From Flavobacterium sp. N3904 (GTDB lineage: Bacteria > Bacteroidota > Bacteroidia > Flavobacteriales > Flavobacteriaceae): 64,000 bases of DNA. Under the pieces are notes generated by a model. That model searched no databases. It saw only the letters and a program-made list of their open reading frames with translations, and was not told the DNA's origin. The stretch spans positions 1,054,001 to 1,118,000 of the forward strand of contig NZ_CP110009.1 of NCBI RefSeq assembly GCF_025947305.1. Reading direction: 5' to 3'. The translations under genes were made by a program, and so were the position numbers. Of the stretch, positions 54,255-62,722 are shown in pieces (position 1 is the first letter of the stretch; each line of letters starts with the position of its first letter).

Positions 54255-55907
54255 TTATTTTCCAGTTTCAATAAATTGTAAAGCACGGTCTAATACCTCG
54301 TCTTTCCCTTCTTGAATGCCCTTAATTGTGGGTTTAATTTCAATGTCAGGAATGATCCCGATTCTTTGTGTTTCACGCTTGTCAGGATAATAAACGCCAA
54401 GTCCAGAGATTCTTGTAGAAATATCTTTAATCAAAATATCTGTTACATTGCCATCGGCACCAGCGGTTTGGCTGCCTATGATTGTCGTATTGCCGGCAGT
54501 TTGAAAACACATCGCTGTCCATTCAGACTGGCTCATGGATTTTTCATTGAGCAAAACCACCACTTTCCCTTTATAATTATTTTTGTTCTCTCTGCCAGTA
54601 AACTGCGGTTCTGTCCATTGAAATCTTCCTGGATGTTTTAAATCCGGTTTAGTATAGATTACAAATTTTTCTTGATTAGCATTTAAAAAATTTGATATTA
54701 CTTCGTAAGTCTCATGTGGATAGTTTCTCATATCAAAAATTATCGCTTTGGTAGAGGCCAGTTTCTCAATCATTTCGGGTACATTGTTGACTCTCAGAAT
54801 TCCCATATCTACATATCCGATACTGTTATCCAAAATTTTGAATTTTTCTTTTTTGATTCCTTTGTTAAATCTATTTTTATCATAAATAAAATTATTGCTA
54901 TAATAGTCATTTATTGTTTTGGTTGTCGTAACACCATCTTTTAAAAACTCCATTTTTAAGGCGGCGGCAGAATCTAAAATCGGACTATCAACCAGATTAT
55001 TTAAATACGCTGCTTCATTCGAACCATTAATCAATTCCCTGTTTTCTAGAATTATTTGTTTTACCGTTTTCCCGTTTAATTTCGTGATAACATCACCTAT
55101 TTTTATATCATGCTCTTTTGCCAAACTTTCGTTTAAAATTTCTGTAACAATCAGCTTATCGTCAATTATTCGATAATGATCCGGTAAAAAATAGGTGCCG
55201 TTTATAGAACTGTCATCAGTATAAAATGTAGTATGCGTATCATTGAGTGCAACTGTTACTTTTTGCATTGCGGTATAAAATTCATTTTCGTTTTTCGCTT
55301 CTATAAAAAAAGGCAGCATTTTTTCTAACGTTACATCCCATTGCTGATCCATAAGATATTTGTACGGAAAAAAATATTCTATTACATTCCAGTACATAAA
55401 AAATGTTAGAATTTGTATGTTCTTATCTTTAAACTTGTAAGCTGAGTAATTTTCGTTTTTTATAAATATGTTTCCATCTTCATGTGTATCAACATAATAT
55501 TGATCGCCTTGAAATCTATTTTCTGCGATAAACTTAAGCTTTCCCGAAAGATTTTTTGAGAACAGTTTATTGTTGTTAATCCAAGACAAATCAAAGTTTT
55601 TGTCAAAATACTCAATGCCTTTTGGAATAGCGATTGGAGCAATTTTCTTTACTTCACCAAGACCATCAATCAAACTTTCCAGAACCATTGAAAACTCTTC
55701 TTTGGTTTGCGCTTTTTCGACTAGAGGCAAAATTATAAAAAGCTGCTCGTCCCAATTTTTACTCCCATCGGCTACTTTAGGATGATAGTATTTAAGAAAA
55801 CCCCAAACTTTGCAAGTGGCGGCGAGTTTTTGGGTTTCGGTAAGTTGCGTATGGGCAAATACGGTTTGAGAAAGTACCAATAGAAGCAGTAAGGTAATTT
55901 TTTTCAT
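54255..55907 (-). CDS. Exported S41 family peptidase, paralogue 3
   Basis: 550 aa from ATG 55907 (MKKITLLLLLVLSQTVFAH). PDZ-like IKIGDVITKLNGKTVKQII; catalytic region EKSMSQSEWTAMCFQTAGN and IGSQTAGADGNV. It is nearest to paralogue 1 at the ends (LDRALQFIETGK against LDRALQFIENGK). It is the first gene of the three on this strand. A weak AT-rich hairpin lies between it and the upstream monooxygenase gene. Confidence 0.83.
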   Translation of the reverse strand: MKKITLLLLLVLSQTVFAHTQLTETQKLAATCKVWGFLKYYHPKVADGSKNWDEQLFIILPLVEKAQTKEEFSMVLESLIDGLGEVKKIAPIAIPKGIEYFDKNFDLSWINNNKLFSKNLSGKLKFIAENRFQGDQYYVDTHEDGNIFIKNENYSAYKFKDKNIQILTFFMYWNVIEYFFPYKYLMDQQWDVTLEKMLPFFIEAKNENEFYTAMQKVTVALNDTHTTFYTDDSSINGTYFLPDHYRIIDDKLIVTEILNESLAKEHDIKIGDVITKLNGKTVKQIILENRELINGSNEAAYLNNLVDSPILDSAAALKMEFLKDGVTTTKTINDYYSNNFIYDKNRFNKGIKKEKFKILDNSIGYVDMGILRVNNVPEMIEKLASTKAIIFDMRNYPHETYEVISNFLNANQEKFVIYTKPDLKHPGRFQWTEPQFTGRENKNNYKGKVVVLLNEKSMSQSEWTAMCFQTAGNTTIIGSQTAGADGNVTDILIKDISTRISGLGVYYPDKRETQRIGIIPDIEIKPTIKGIQEGKDEVLDRALQFIETGK

Positions 55908-55975
55908 TGAGTAAGTAGGTTGATTATTTGGGGTGCACATTGAATTATTTTGTTTATAAAAAAAAAAGCGCCTTT

Positions 55976-57454
55976 TTATCCGTCTTTTTTCTTTAGACAG
56001 CGGCCTCTTGGTTCATCTCCCTCATGAAGCACAATTTCGGAATGTAGGAACTCGGCGGCGGCGGCTGAATCTTGGACTTTGGAAGCCGAACGTTCTAACA
56101 TTTCTGATTCAAAGTCCGTTAATACGCTTTTCCTAATTCCTGCTTTTCTCCATTGTGATAAAGGTCTGCATCCTCTTGCAATTCCCCGAGCCAGCGTGAG
56201 CGCATCTAGGAGCGCTTGATTGGCCCCCTGCCCTTTGAATGGACTCATGGGGTGAGCCGCATCGCCAATCAGCGTCACTGGCCCTCCTTTGGTCAACAAT
56301 TCTGGCTGGAGTAATTCTCGATCATAAACGGGATAGCCAGAAATTTGAGCTTCCTGTGTCGTCGCCAAAATACTTGGAATAGGATCATGCCACTGTGTTC
56401 TACGACACGCTTCTTCTTTTAGCGCTTGAGGCCCTTTCGCACTTAATGCCTTTGCCTCTTCTTCGGACATTAGGAAGCTAAGTTGCCACATTACCGAGTC
56501 TGCCGTAAAAGGCATTATATAGATCCGTTCATTGCCATTGGCAGTTTGAAATACGGTGGCCGAGTCGAGCAAAGAACTATCCACCCCTTCGAGAGCACTC
56601 AAAGGACAAATACCCAATATCACAATACAACCCAAGTAGCGCAAAGGAGTAACATCCTCTCCAATCAGCAACCTGCGCACCGAACTACGAATACCATCGG
56701 CTCCAACTACTAAATCAGCTTTTGCTATTTTAAGATTACCTCCGACTTCAAAAGTCAGCTCGACACCTTCACCGTCGCCTGCGGCAAAATCTATTAAATG
56801 ATGCCCCCATTGAACCGCTTCGTGTCCGCCGAGTTGTTCCAACAGCGCAAAACGCAAAGATTGCCTTGCGATATGTACATTGGTACGTTTGAGAAACGTT
56901 TTTGCATCCGATTGCATCCATTTTCTTATTCCCCATTCCCCAATCACTTTTCCTTCTGTAGTATGAACCAAATGTCTTGTTGAAACCACCCCATCCTCTA
57001 AAGAGAAAATACCCAATCCCTCGATCGCTTTACTTGCTTGTTGCAACGTAAGTCCGTAGCCCTGAGATCTTGCCTCGAAATTGCTATCGCGCTCATAAAG
57101 GGTAAAAGGAATGCCGCGGTGCAAACAAGCCACAGCAAGCGCCACACCACCGATACCGCCACCAATAATAGCAACGTGCGGATAGTTTTCTGTATCTGCC
57201 AAAGGAGGAGTATCAGATGGAACCAAACCTGATCCCTTACAATTCGAGCAAGAGTATAAGTGACCCTTGGGAGGAACTGGAGCCATTCCTTCTCCATTCG
57301 TTTTTTCAAATTGATCGAATGCAATCTTATATTGGCGTCGCGCTTTGTCGCTGAGGCCTCGACTTTTTTTGCCACGCCCCTGACATTCGGGACAAACAAT
57401 CCAGCTTGCAGCTGAGTTTTCGAACTTTTTCAATTCTTTATATTTAAACTTCAA
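55976..57454 (-). CDS. FAD-dependent monooxygenase with N-terminal DnaJ-like zinc motif
   Basis: 492 aa. Residues 21-28 (CPECQGRG) and 69-76 (CSNCKGSG) are a pair of CxxCxGxG motifs as in the DnaJ cysteine-rich domain, enough for one zinc. From about residue 90 it is a PHBH-type flavoprotein: VAIIGGGIGGVALA dinucleotide motif (GxGxxG 98-103), LVVGADGIRSSVR (DG motif) and IGDAAHPMSPFKGQGANQA. It resembles salicylate-hydroxylase or TetX-like monooxygenases, but the substrate cannot be told. The gene is visibly richer in G+C than its neighbours, suggesting transfer. Only some homologues of the flavoprotein family would be expected to carry the zinc part. Confidence 0.82.
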   Translation of the reverse strand: MKFKYKELKKFENSAASWIVCPECQGRGKKSRGLSDKARRQYKIAFDQFEKTNGEGMAPVPPKGHLYSCSNCKGSGLVPSDTPPLADTENYPHVAIIGGGIGGVALAVACLHRGIPFTLYERDSNFEARSQGYGLTLQQASKAIEGLGIFSLEDGVVSTRHLVHTTEGKVIGEWGIRKWMQSDAKTFLKRTNVHIARQSLRFALLEQLGGHEAVQWGHHLIDFAAGDGEGVELTFEVGGNLKIAKADLVVGADGIRSSVRRLLIGEDVTPLRYLGCIVILGICPLSALEGVDSSLLDSATVFQTANGNERIYIMPFTADSVMWQLSFLMSEEEAKALSAKGPQALKEEACRRTQWHDPIPSILATTQEAQISGYPVYDRELLQPELLTKGGPVTLIGDAAHPMSPFKGQGANQALLDALTLARGIARGCRPLSQWRKAGIRKSVLTDFESEMLERSASKVQDSAAAAEFLHSEIVLHEGDEPRGRCLKKKDG

Positions 57455-57519
57455 TAATTTATATTTTTAAGTGATAAGCAAATGCAAATGGCTCGAAAGT
57501 ATCTTAATTCAGATAAGCA

Positions 57520-57660
57520 AATTTACACACAAACAAAGTGAATTGTGCCAAATCCAATCAGCAAGCTCAATTCGTTTTTACTCTTTTCAACTTCTTCACT
57601 TTGTCGACATACTGTGTTAGCGTGTTTATCTACTTCAATTCACTTCATTCGTGTGCAAAT
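57520..57660. repeat. Long imperfect inverted repeat downstream of GNAT gene
   Basis: TTACACACAAACAAAGTGAA (about 57523-57542) faces its imperfect inverse TTCACTTCATTCGTGTGCAA (about 57633-57652), with about 90 bp between. It lies between the monooxygenase and GNAT genes and resembles the palindromes flanking the neighbouring cassettes in layout but not in sequence. Confidence 0.5.
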
Positions 57661-57689
57661 CCTCATGATCAAGCTTTCTGTAGTCAATT

Positions 57690-58217
57690 TTAGGGTGTCA
57701 AATTGAAAATAATTAAATCAGGGTTTTCTTTATCCGTTTCTTTGGATTTTACAAAATTAAGTTTGGCCAAAAGTTTGGTTGAATTCTGATTTTCAAAATG
57801 AGTAAACGCTACTATTTTTTGAACATTCAAAGCCTGAAAAGCATAGTCAATGACTACTTCTGCCGCTTCTTTCATTATTCCCTGTCCTTGAAATTTTGTC
57901 ATCAATTCATACCCGATTTCGCAACTGTTTTTTTCGTTTGAAAAGTCAAATAAACAAATTGTACCAACAAAAATTTCGCTGCTGGTTAAAGTTATTGCCC
58001 AATAAATCGAATCGTTTTTTCGTATACTATCATTAATCTTGTTGATAAAGTGTATTGCGTCTTCAATTGTTCTGCTTGGTTGTCTGCCTAGGTATTTGTT
58101 TATTTCTGCGTCAGAACGCAAAGCAAAAATAGCTTGTCCATCCTCTATTGACAATTGCCTAAGAGTTAGCCTTTCGGTTGTCAAAATTGGGAAAGGCGTA
58201 AAATTTCTATTTACCAT
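57690..58217 (-). CDS. GNAT family N-acetyltransferase (RimJ/RimL-like)
   Basis: 175 aa. The Acetyltransf_3 layout starts TERLTLRQLSIEDGQAIFAL. The acetyl-CoA-binding part is FVGTICLFDFSNEKNSCEIG then MTKFQGQGIMKEAAEVVIDY (Q/RxxGxG/A-type loop as FQGQGIM). KIVAFTHFENQNSTKLLAKL is the usual C-terminal segment. It transfers acetyl to an amine; the substrate is unknown (ribosomal protein N-termini for relatives). It is the last unit of the minus-strand cassette-like array. Confidence 0.82.
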   Translation of the reverse strand: MVNRNFTPFPILTTERLTLRQLSIEDGQAIFALRSDAEINKYLGRQPSRTIEDAIHFINKINDSIRKNDSIYWAITLTSSEIFVGTICLFDFSNEKNSCEIGYELMTKFQGQGIMKEAAEVVIDYAFQALNVQKIVAFTHFENQNSTKLLAKLNFVKSKETDKENPDLIIFNLTP

Positions 58218-58234
58218 TTTTTCTTATTTAATTG

Positions 58235-58437
58235 GACAATCTTGTGAGTCGAACGTTCTCTTGTTTCTAGTGATTTCGGACTAAATTAATCCCTATTTAC
58301 GGATTTGCCACTAGAGCCCCGATAATTATCGGGACGAACAGATGAAGCAATCCCAATAGCTATCGGGACCCAAATACAAGACTAACTTTCGATTAAGCCA
58401 ATTGCCCAAATCCGTTATAGTAGCTTTTGGTGAAACG
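58235..58437 (-). repeat. attC-like palindromic site (a)
   Basis: About 200 bp 3' of the 58438 gene. It contains CCCAAATCCGTTATAGTAG, GACTAAATTAATCC and CCCAATAGCTATCGGGACCC, shared with sites b and c, plus an extra inner palindrome CCCGATAATTATCGGG. The 5' core of the next unit reads GTTCGACTCA on the minus strand. Confidence 0.6.
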
Positions 58438-59025
58438 TCATTTTTGGCATTGTTTTTTATACTCATTTAAATAATTTTCAAAATCATCTTCGAATAATAT
58501 TTTTTTGATGTTCTCTTCGACATATTTATGATAAGCTGGACAATCTTCTACTATTTTAGCTAACTCTGCTTTCCAAGCTTTTGGAAAAGTAATTGGAAAA
58601 GTATAGTCTTTTTCATTCTCCTTTTTGATTAAATACCCTAATTTAATGTTATAATTTACACCTACATAGCCTGATCCGTAAAATTGATACACTGTTAGTT
58701 TATCTATTTTATTACCAATAACTCTAAATAAAAAAGAACCTTTACCTTTTTGATCATCATAAAATGAATCGAAGCAAAAATATCTATTGTTTGATTTGAT
58801 ACAGAATCCATTTAATTCACTTGGTTTTGAAGTTATGCTTTCCCCATTTAATTTATATTTTACTTTTTCCTGAAGTTTTTCTATTTTTCCAAAACTTCTT
58901 ACTGTTAGTTCTTCGACATTAAATTGAACATTTATCGTATCATTGTTTCGTATAATATATCCGTTATTTTGACAATAACTTAAATTATAAAATGTAAGGA
59001 GTAAAAGTATAAATGTAAGTTTCAT
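58438..59025 (-). CDS. Secreted protein of unknown function (cassette gene)
   Basis: 195 aa with signal peptide MKLTFILLLLTFYNLSYCQ. The mature part is rich in beta-strand-like and charged stretches (IIRNNDTINVQFNVEELTVR, FYGSGYVGVNYNIKLGYLIK), ending in a charged helix (FENYLNEYKKQCQK). No family is recognised. It is one gene between palindromic sites a and b, oriented like all the others in the array. Confidence 0.6.
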   Translation of the reverse strand: MKLTFILLLLTFYNLSYCQNNGYIIRNNDTINVQFNVEELTVRSFGKIEKLQEKVKYKLNGESITSKPSELNGFCIKSNNRYFCFDSFYDDQKGKGSFLFRVIGNKIDKLTVYQFYGSGYVGVNYNIKLGYLIKKENEKDYTFPITFPKAWKAELAKIVEDCPAYHKYVEENIKKILFEDDFENYLNEYKKQCQK

Positions 59026-59069
59026 TATTGTTTGGTTTTAAAATTTATTTGTTGTTATAAGCGACTTCC

Positions 59070-59217
59070 CACCAATGTTCTGGTACTTCAGTAGGTTTGG
59101 AACTAAATTAAGCTCTATCTTCGTATTTATAATCCCGAAAGCTATCGGAACCCAAATACAAAACCAATTTTCCATTAAGCCTAATGCCCAAATCCGTTGT
59201 AGTCGTTGTTATGCCTT
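59070..59217 (-). repeat. attC-like palindromic site (b)
   Basis: The right end GTTATGCCTT (59208-59217) overlaps the stop codon of the 59209 gene and is the exact complement of that cassette's other end (61298-61307). The left core CCAATGTTC (59072-59080) is a degenerate version. The inner sequence GGAACTAAATTAAGCTC ... CCCAAATACAAAACC ... GCCCAAATCCGTTGTAG matches site c closely. Confidence 0.65.
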
Positions 59218-59859
59218 GTTTTTTTCTTTCTCAATAATTATTTTTTCAACTAAGTCTCTGAAGGTTTTTATATCTCCAATTAACAATTCTGAATTTTCCC
59301 AATCCAAAAAATTAAATATTTTCCAAAATCCTTTTTTTCTAATTCTTAATATTTCGATTTTATCTATTGGTTTAGTTCCTGTTAAAGTGATTTCTTCTAA
59401 AACAGGCGAAAAGTATTTGTCCATATACTCCGTCAAACTAGAAGAGGGTCTAAGTTCTGAAACATTTATACCTTTGTTCTCTAAATTTTTCTTTATGGTC
59501 AAGAATACACTTGCTTTTAAGCAAGGTTGTCCAAACAGTTTCTTCGGTTGATAATTATCCTTTTTTGCGTGATTGGCAATCAGTGTGCAAACTTCAATCA
59601 GTTTTCTTTTTTTAGCAGGCTCTAATTTGTCATACCAGACATTTTCAGGTATTTCAATTCTGAATTCTTTGTTGAGAAATTCGCTTAATTCTTTCCAACC
59701 CAATAAGTCTCTAGCCCATCTCCATTCTCTGATTGTCATTTCGGCTTTAATTTCTGCCCAAGGGTCTGCTTCAGGGTCAAGACTACTACAAAGCCTATGC
59801 TGTTCTTTGAAAATTTCAAGAACTTGTTCAGGTGAATATTTTTCTGTTGTGTTTGTCAT
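59209..59859 (-). CDS. Unknown cytoplasmic protein (cassette gene)
   Basis: 216 aa from ATG 59859 (MTNTTEKYSPEQVLEIFKEQ). The frame continues upstream into the IS boundary, but that part lacks a sensible start. There is no signal peptide. It is mostly helical and charged (EADPWAEIKAEMTIREWRWA, CTLIANHAKKDNYQPKKLFG, KIFNFLDWENSELLIGD). No family is recognised. Its stop codon lies in the core of site b. An IS3 element sits about 120 bp upstream and may have cut off its own promoter. Confidence 0.6.
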   Translation of the reverse strand: MTNTTEKYSPEQVLEIFKEQHRLCSSLDPEADPWAEIKAEMTIREWRWARDLLGWKELSEFLNKEFRIEIPENVWYDKLEPAKKRKLIEVCTLIANHAKKDNYQPKKLFGQPCLKASVFLTIKKNLENKGINVSELRPSSSLTEYMDKYFSPVLEEITLTGTKPIDKIEILRIRKKGFWKIFNFLDWENSELLIGDIKTFRDLVEKIIIEKEKNKA

Positions 59860-59989
59860 TGTCTTGTCCTGATATTGGTTGACTATTTTTGGTTGTTTTA
59901 TAATTTCAAAAATAGGTGATTGTAGACGTAATATTGATAAGTTTAGAAAAAATCTTTGAAGGGATTTTTTTCCAAACTTGTCAACATTC

Positions 59990-60855
59990 CTACGCAACTA
60001 AAATAGCGATTTTATTCTTCTTATAGGATTTGTATTTGTGGATTTGATTCACGTGTGCAAATTCAGGTGTTTTCATTCCCAGAGAGCAATGTCTACGTTC
60101 GTTGTTGTAAATTTCTATTGCTTGTTTTACCATTTTTTGAGCTGTTTTTAAGTTTGGAATTGTTTTATTTAATCCAAATTCGTGTTTTAATATTCCATTA
60201 ATTCTTTCTGCAACAGCATTTTCATATGGGCTGGAATTTTGTGTTGTACTTAAAATAATGTTCTTAGATTTAGCAAATTCAGCAAAATCTGGACAACAAT
60301 ATTGCATCCCTCTATCGGAATGATGGATTAGATTTATATTGATGTAACGTCTATTTTTAACAGCCATTACTAAAGCATCTTTGACCAATTGTACGCGCAT
60401 ATTTGTATCAATTTTATAACCCATGATTTTCTTTGAATAAACGTCTGTGACTAAGGCTAAATAGGCATGCTGAGATGTGAGTTTAATGTAAGTTATATCA
60501 CTGACAAATACCTGTTCAGCATGTTTTATTTCAAGGTTGACAAGTAAGTCTTTTGATTTGTAAAATCCATGTTTAGAGTCGGTTGTAATGTGATAAAGCT
60601 TTGTTTTTGGTATTAATAAATTGTGATATCTTAAAAAATGAAAGAACTTGTCTCTACCTATTTTTATATCATTTTTTTTAAAGTCATCTTTCAAGTCAAG
60701 ATAGAGTTTTTTGGCTCCATATCGAGCCATTTTTTGGCGAATAGGAGTGATGAGTTTTTTGATTTTTTGAGCCTCTAAATCCTCAATATTCTGTTTATTA
60801 ATTCGTTTGTAATAAGCCTGAGTGCTTATTCCGAAGCACCTGGAGAACCATTTGA
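59990..60855 (-). CDS. IS3-family transposase OrfB (DDE domain), made by -1 frameshift
   Basis: The frame opens after the slippery site at 60862-60856 and reads IKWFSRCFGISTQAYYKRIN, then an internal ATG at 60730 (MARYGAKKLY). The rve integrase core has the catalytic triad: Asp in FVSDITYIKL, Asp in HHSDRGMQYC, Glu in YENAVAERINGILKHE. The end is EIYNNERRHCSLGMKTPEFA. The full OrfAB fusion is the active transposase in this family. It appears intact. Confidence 0.9.
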
Positions 60856-61236
60856 TTTTAAAAGGTCTTTTTTCTTTTTCTCCACTTCTTTTAGCAATGC
60901 TTCGGGCAATGACTTTTTTGCAAAATCAAGATTAGTACTTACTTCAAAATCAGCAATTATCATTTGTTGAAAGTCTTTAATGAATTCCAGTTCTTCGATA
61001 CGCTCTTTAAGTTTTTTTAGTTCTTGATTTTTGCTCATAGTTTTGGAGTTTTGTTCAAAGGAACGTAATTTTTTCATCCAATACGTTATTGAAGAGCGAG
61101 AAATTCCATGTAATTTTGAAGCATGATTTAGGGAAATTTGACCGTTAGAAATTTGGTCAATGATGGAAAGTTTTAAGTCAAAACCGATTTTTTTGTACTC
61201 AATTTTTGGACAGTGTTCTTTTTTTGTGGGTTCCAT
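60826..61236 (-). CDS. IS3-family transposase OrfA (HTH)
   Basis: 136 aa. The N-terminal helix-turn-helix (LSIIDQISNGQISLNHASKL, HGISRSSITYWMKKL) is followed by a leucine-zipper-like helix (KNQELKKLKERIEELEFIKD). Near its end, codons CTT TTA AAA give the perfect heptamer T TTA AAA for -1 slipping into orfB. Without slipping it stops at SNGSPGASE. Confidence 0.9.
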   Translation of the reverse strand: MEPTKKEHCPKIEYKKIGFDLKLSIIDQISNGQISLNHASKLHGISRSSITYWMKKLRSFEQNSKTMSKNQELKKLKERIEELEFIKDFQQMIIADFEVSTNLDFAKKSLPEALLKEVEKKKKDLLKSNGSPGASE

Positions 61237-61297
61237 AGTTTACTAAAAGTGTTTAATTTTTAGTCAACCTATTTCAGGATTTGTCACATATTAAATT

Positions 61298-61448
61298 AAG
61301 GCATAACGTCTTGGCACTCCCACGGGTTTAGGACTAAATTAAGCTCTATCTTCGGATTTATAATCCCGATAGCTATTGGACCCAAATACAACACTAACTT
61401 TCCATTAAGCCAAATCCCCAAATTGCTTGTAGCGTGTGTTAGCGGATG
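61298..61448 (-). repeat. attC-like palindromic site (c)
   Basis: The left core AAGGCATAAC (61298-61307) is complementary to 59208-59217; the right core GTTAGCGGAT (61438-61447) is complementary to 62086-62095. Between them are GGACTAAATTAAGCTC, CCCGATAGCTATTGGACCC and CCAAATCCCCAAATTGC, homologous to site b. Confidence 0.65.
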
Positions 61449-61464
61449 GACTTATTCTCAGTTT

Positions 61465-62061
61465 TTAGTAAAGTCTGGTCAATAAAACTATTCCGTAGAT
61501 CCAAAAATTATATAAAATTGTGTATGTAAATCCGTAAAATATACTTCTTTCAATATTCCCACTACATTCTGAAGACTTTTTAAATATCAATCTCAATGCT
61601 CTGAAAAATATCCAATATAACATTCCAAAGAAAACTAATATTGATAACCAAATTATTGTTCCAAGTGCAAAAAATAGATAGCTAATAATAATCGTAGCTA
61701 AAAGCCACAAAATTATACTCATTATTATTCCACCAATTCCTTCTCCAATTTCTGGCATAGAATGTCCGAAACCACCGTCAGCATTCATCTCTTTTAAAAA
61801 GTTCAGTTTTTTAGAGTCAAATTTATCCGTTAATTTTCCTAAACCATCTTTGAGTTTAGTTCCGTTATATAAACTAATTGTAATAAAAAGAAAAAAAGCA
61901 ATTGAAAGAATTGAGGTTGAAATCAAAGAATTTTCTATAACTGTTTTGTGTTTTCCAATTCCATAAAACCAAACACTTAAGATTGTAATTACAATACTAA
62001 TTAATGATATTGTAAATATTTTTTTTGAGTCAATTAATCTTCTTCTGTTTGGTATTTTCAT
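61465..62061 (-). CDS. Multi-spanning membrane protein, unknown (cassette gene)
   Basis: 198 aa. Likely membrane helices are at about 15-33, 45-62, 108-150 (two) and 175-197. A cytoplasmic-like loop (KLKDGLGKLTDKFDSKKLNF) and a glycine-rich loop before the third helix (GGFGHSMPEIGEGIGG) are notable. No family is recognised. It is a single gene between sites c and d in the array orientation. Confidence 0.6.
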   Translation of the reverse strand: MKIPNRRRLIDSKKIFTISLISIVITILSVWFYGIGKHKTVIENSLISTSILSIAFFLFITISLYNGTKLKDGLGKLTDKFDSKKLNFLKEMNADGGFGHSMPEIGEGIGGIIMSIILWLLATIIISYLFFALGTIIWLSILVFFGMLYWIFFRALRLIFKKSSECSGNIERSIFYGFTYTILYNFWIYGIVLLTRLY

Positions 62062-62085
62062 TTTTAACCGTAAATTTTTTAGTCT

Positions 62086-62224
62086 ATCCGCTAACGTTCT
62101 GGCGCTACACGAGGTTTGGGATTAAAGAGGCGAGGTCTTTCGGTTAAACACTAATTCCCCAAATACAAAACCATCTTTAAATTCAACCTAATGCCCAAAT
62201 CTCGTGTAACGGCTGTTAGTGGCT
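62086..62224 (-). repeat. attC-like palindromic site (d)
   Basis: Left core ATCCGCTAAC, right core GTTAGTGGCT (62215-62224). The arms TACACGAG (left) and CTCGTGTA (right) are an exact 8-bp pair, extended by GTTTGGG / CCCAAAT and GGCGC / GGC. The middle differs from sites a-c. Confidence 0.7.
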
Positions 62225-62229
62225 GTTTT

Positions 62230-62682
62230 TTATTTGTAGATAATTGTCCAATTTTGTTTATCTAAATCTTCTTTCGACAATATATATTTCTTTGTGTAAA
62301 TATTTTTTTTAAATATTTTATGCCAACCATATTTTTCTACAGAATCTTGAGTAACAATAAATAGTCTTAATTTTTTATCTTCAATTCCTTCAAAGTAACT
62401 ATCCCAAAATCTAGGCCTATCGTGATTTTCAATTTTTTCATTTGGTAAAATTGGAGTAAATTTAAATAGAAACAAACTATCTTCTTTTGTAAAAATATGC
62501 TTTTCGTCATATTCAAATTCCCAATAAAAACCTTCAGTTCCAATTTGATTATCTGAAGAAATTATGCTGTAGATTGTTTTGTCTGAATTGTTTTCTACTT
62601 CTAACATTCGATTATCAAATCTATCGCAAGCAGATATAAATATTAGAAAAATTATAAAGAACAAAAAAGATGATAATTTCAT
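62230..62682 (-). CDS. Small lipoprotein, unknown (cassette gene)
   Basis: 150 aa. The signal MKLSSFLFFIIFLIF is followed by lipobox ISAC and DRFDNRM. The mature domain (LEVENNSDKTIYSIISSDNQ, RPRFWDSYFEGIEDKKLRLF, KYILSKEDLDKQNWTIIYK) resembles small Bacteroidota lipoproteins of unknown role that I cannot name. It is a single gene between sites d and e. Confidence 0.65.
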   Translation of the reverse strand: MKLSSFLFFIIFLIFISACDRFDNRMLEVENNSDKTIYSIISSDNQIGTEGFYWEFEYDEKHIFTKEDSLFLFKFTPILPNEKIENHDRPRFWDSYFEGIEDKKLRLFIVTQDSVEKYGWHKIFKKNIYTKKYILSKEDLDKQNWTIIYK

Positions 62683-62722
62683 AATTATTTTTAGTTAATT
62701 TTCTCCGATTCTGTGGTAAAAT

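Larger units (their letters stand above)
59979..61286 (-). mobile_element. IS3-family insertion sequence
   Basis: About 1.3 kb. The ends are TGTCAACATTCC at 59979 and, on the minus strand, TGACAAATCCTG from 61286, forming imperfect inverted repeats with ACTAAAA further in. It contains overlapping orfA and orfB with a -1 slippery site. I see no clear target duplication, so the ends are approximate. It sits in the 5' non-coding part of a cassette, 12 bp from the core of site c. Confidence 0.82.

Noticed and set aside
55955..55980. Strong terminator after the monooxygenase gene
   Set aside because: There is only a 6-bp A/T-rich stem beside a homopolymer run, too weak to call.
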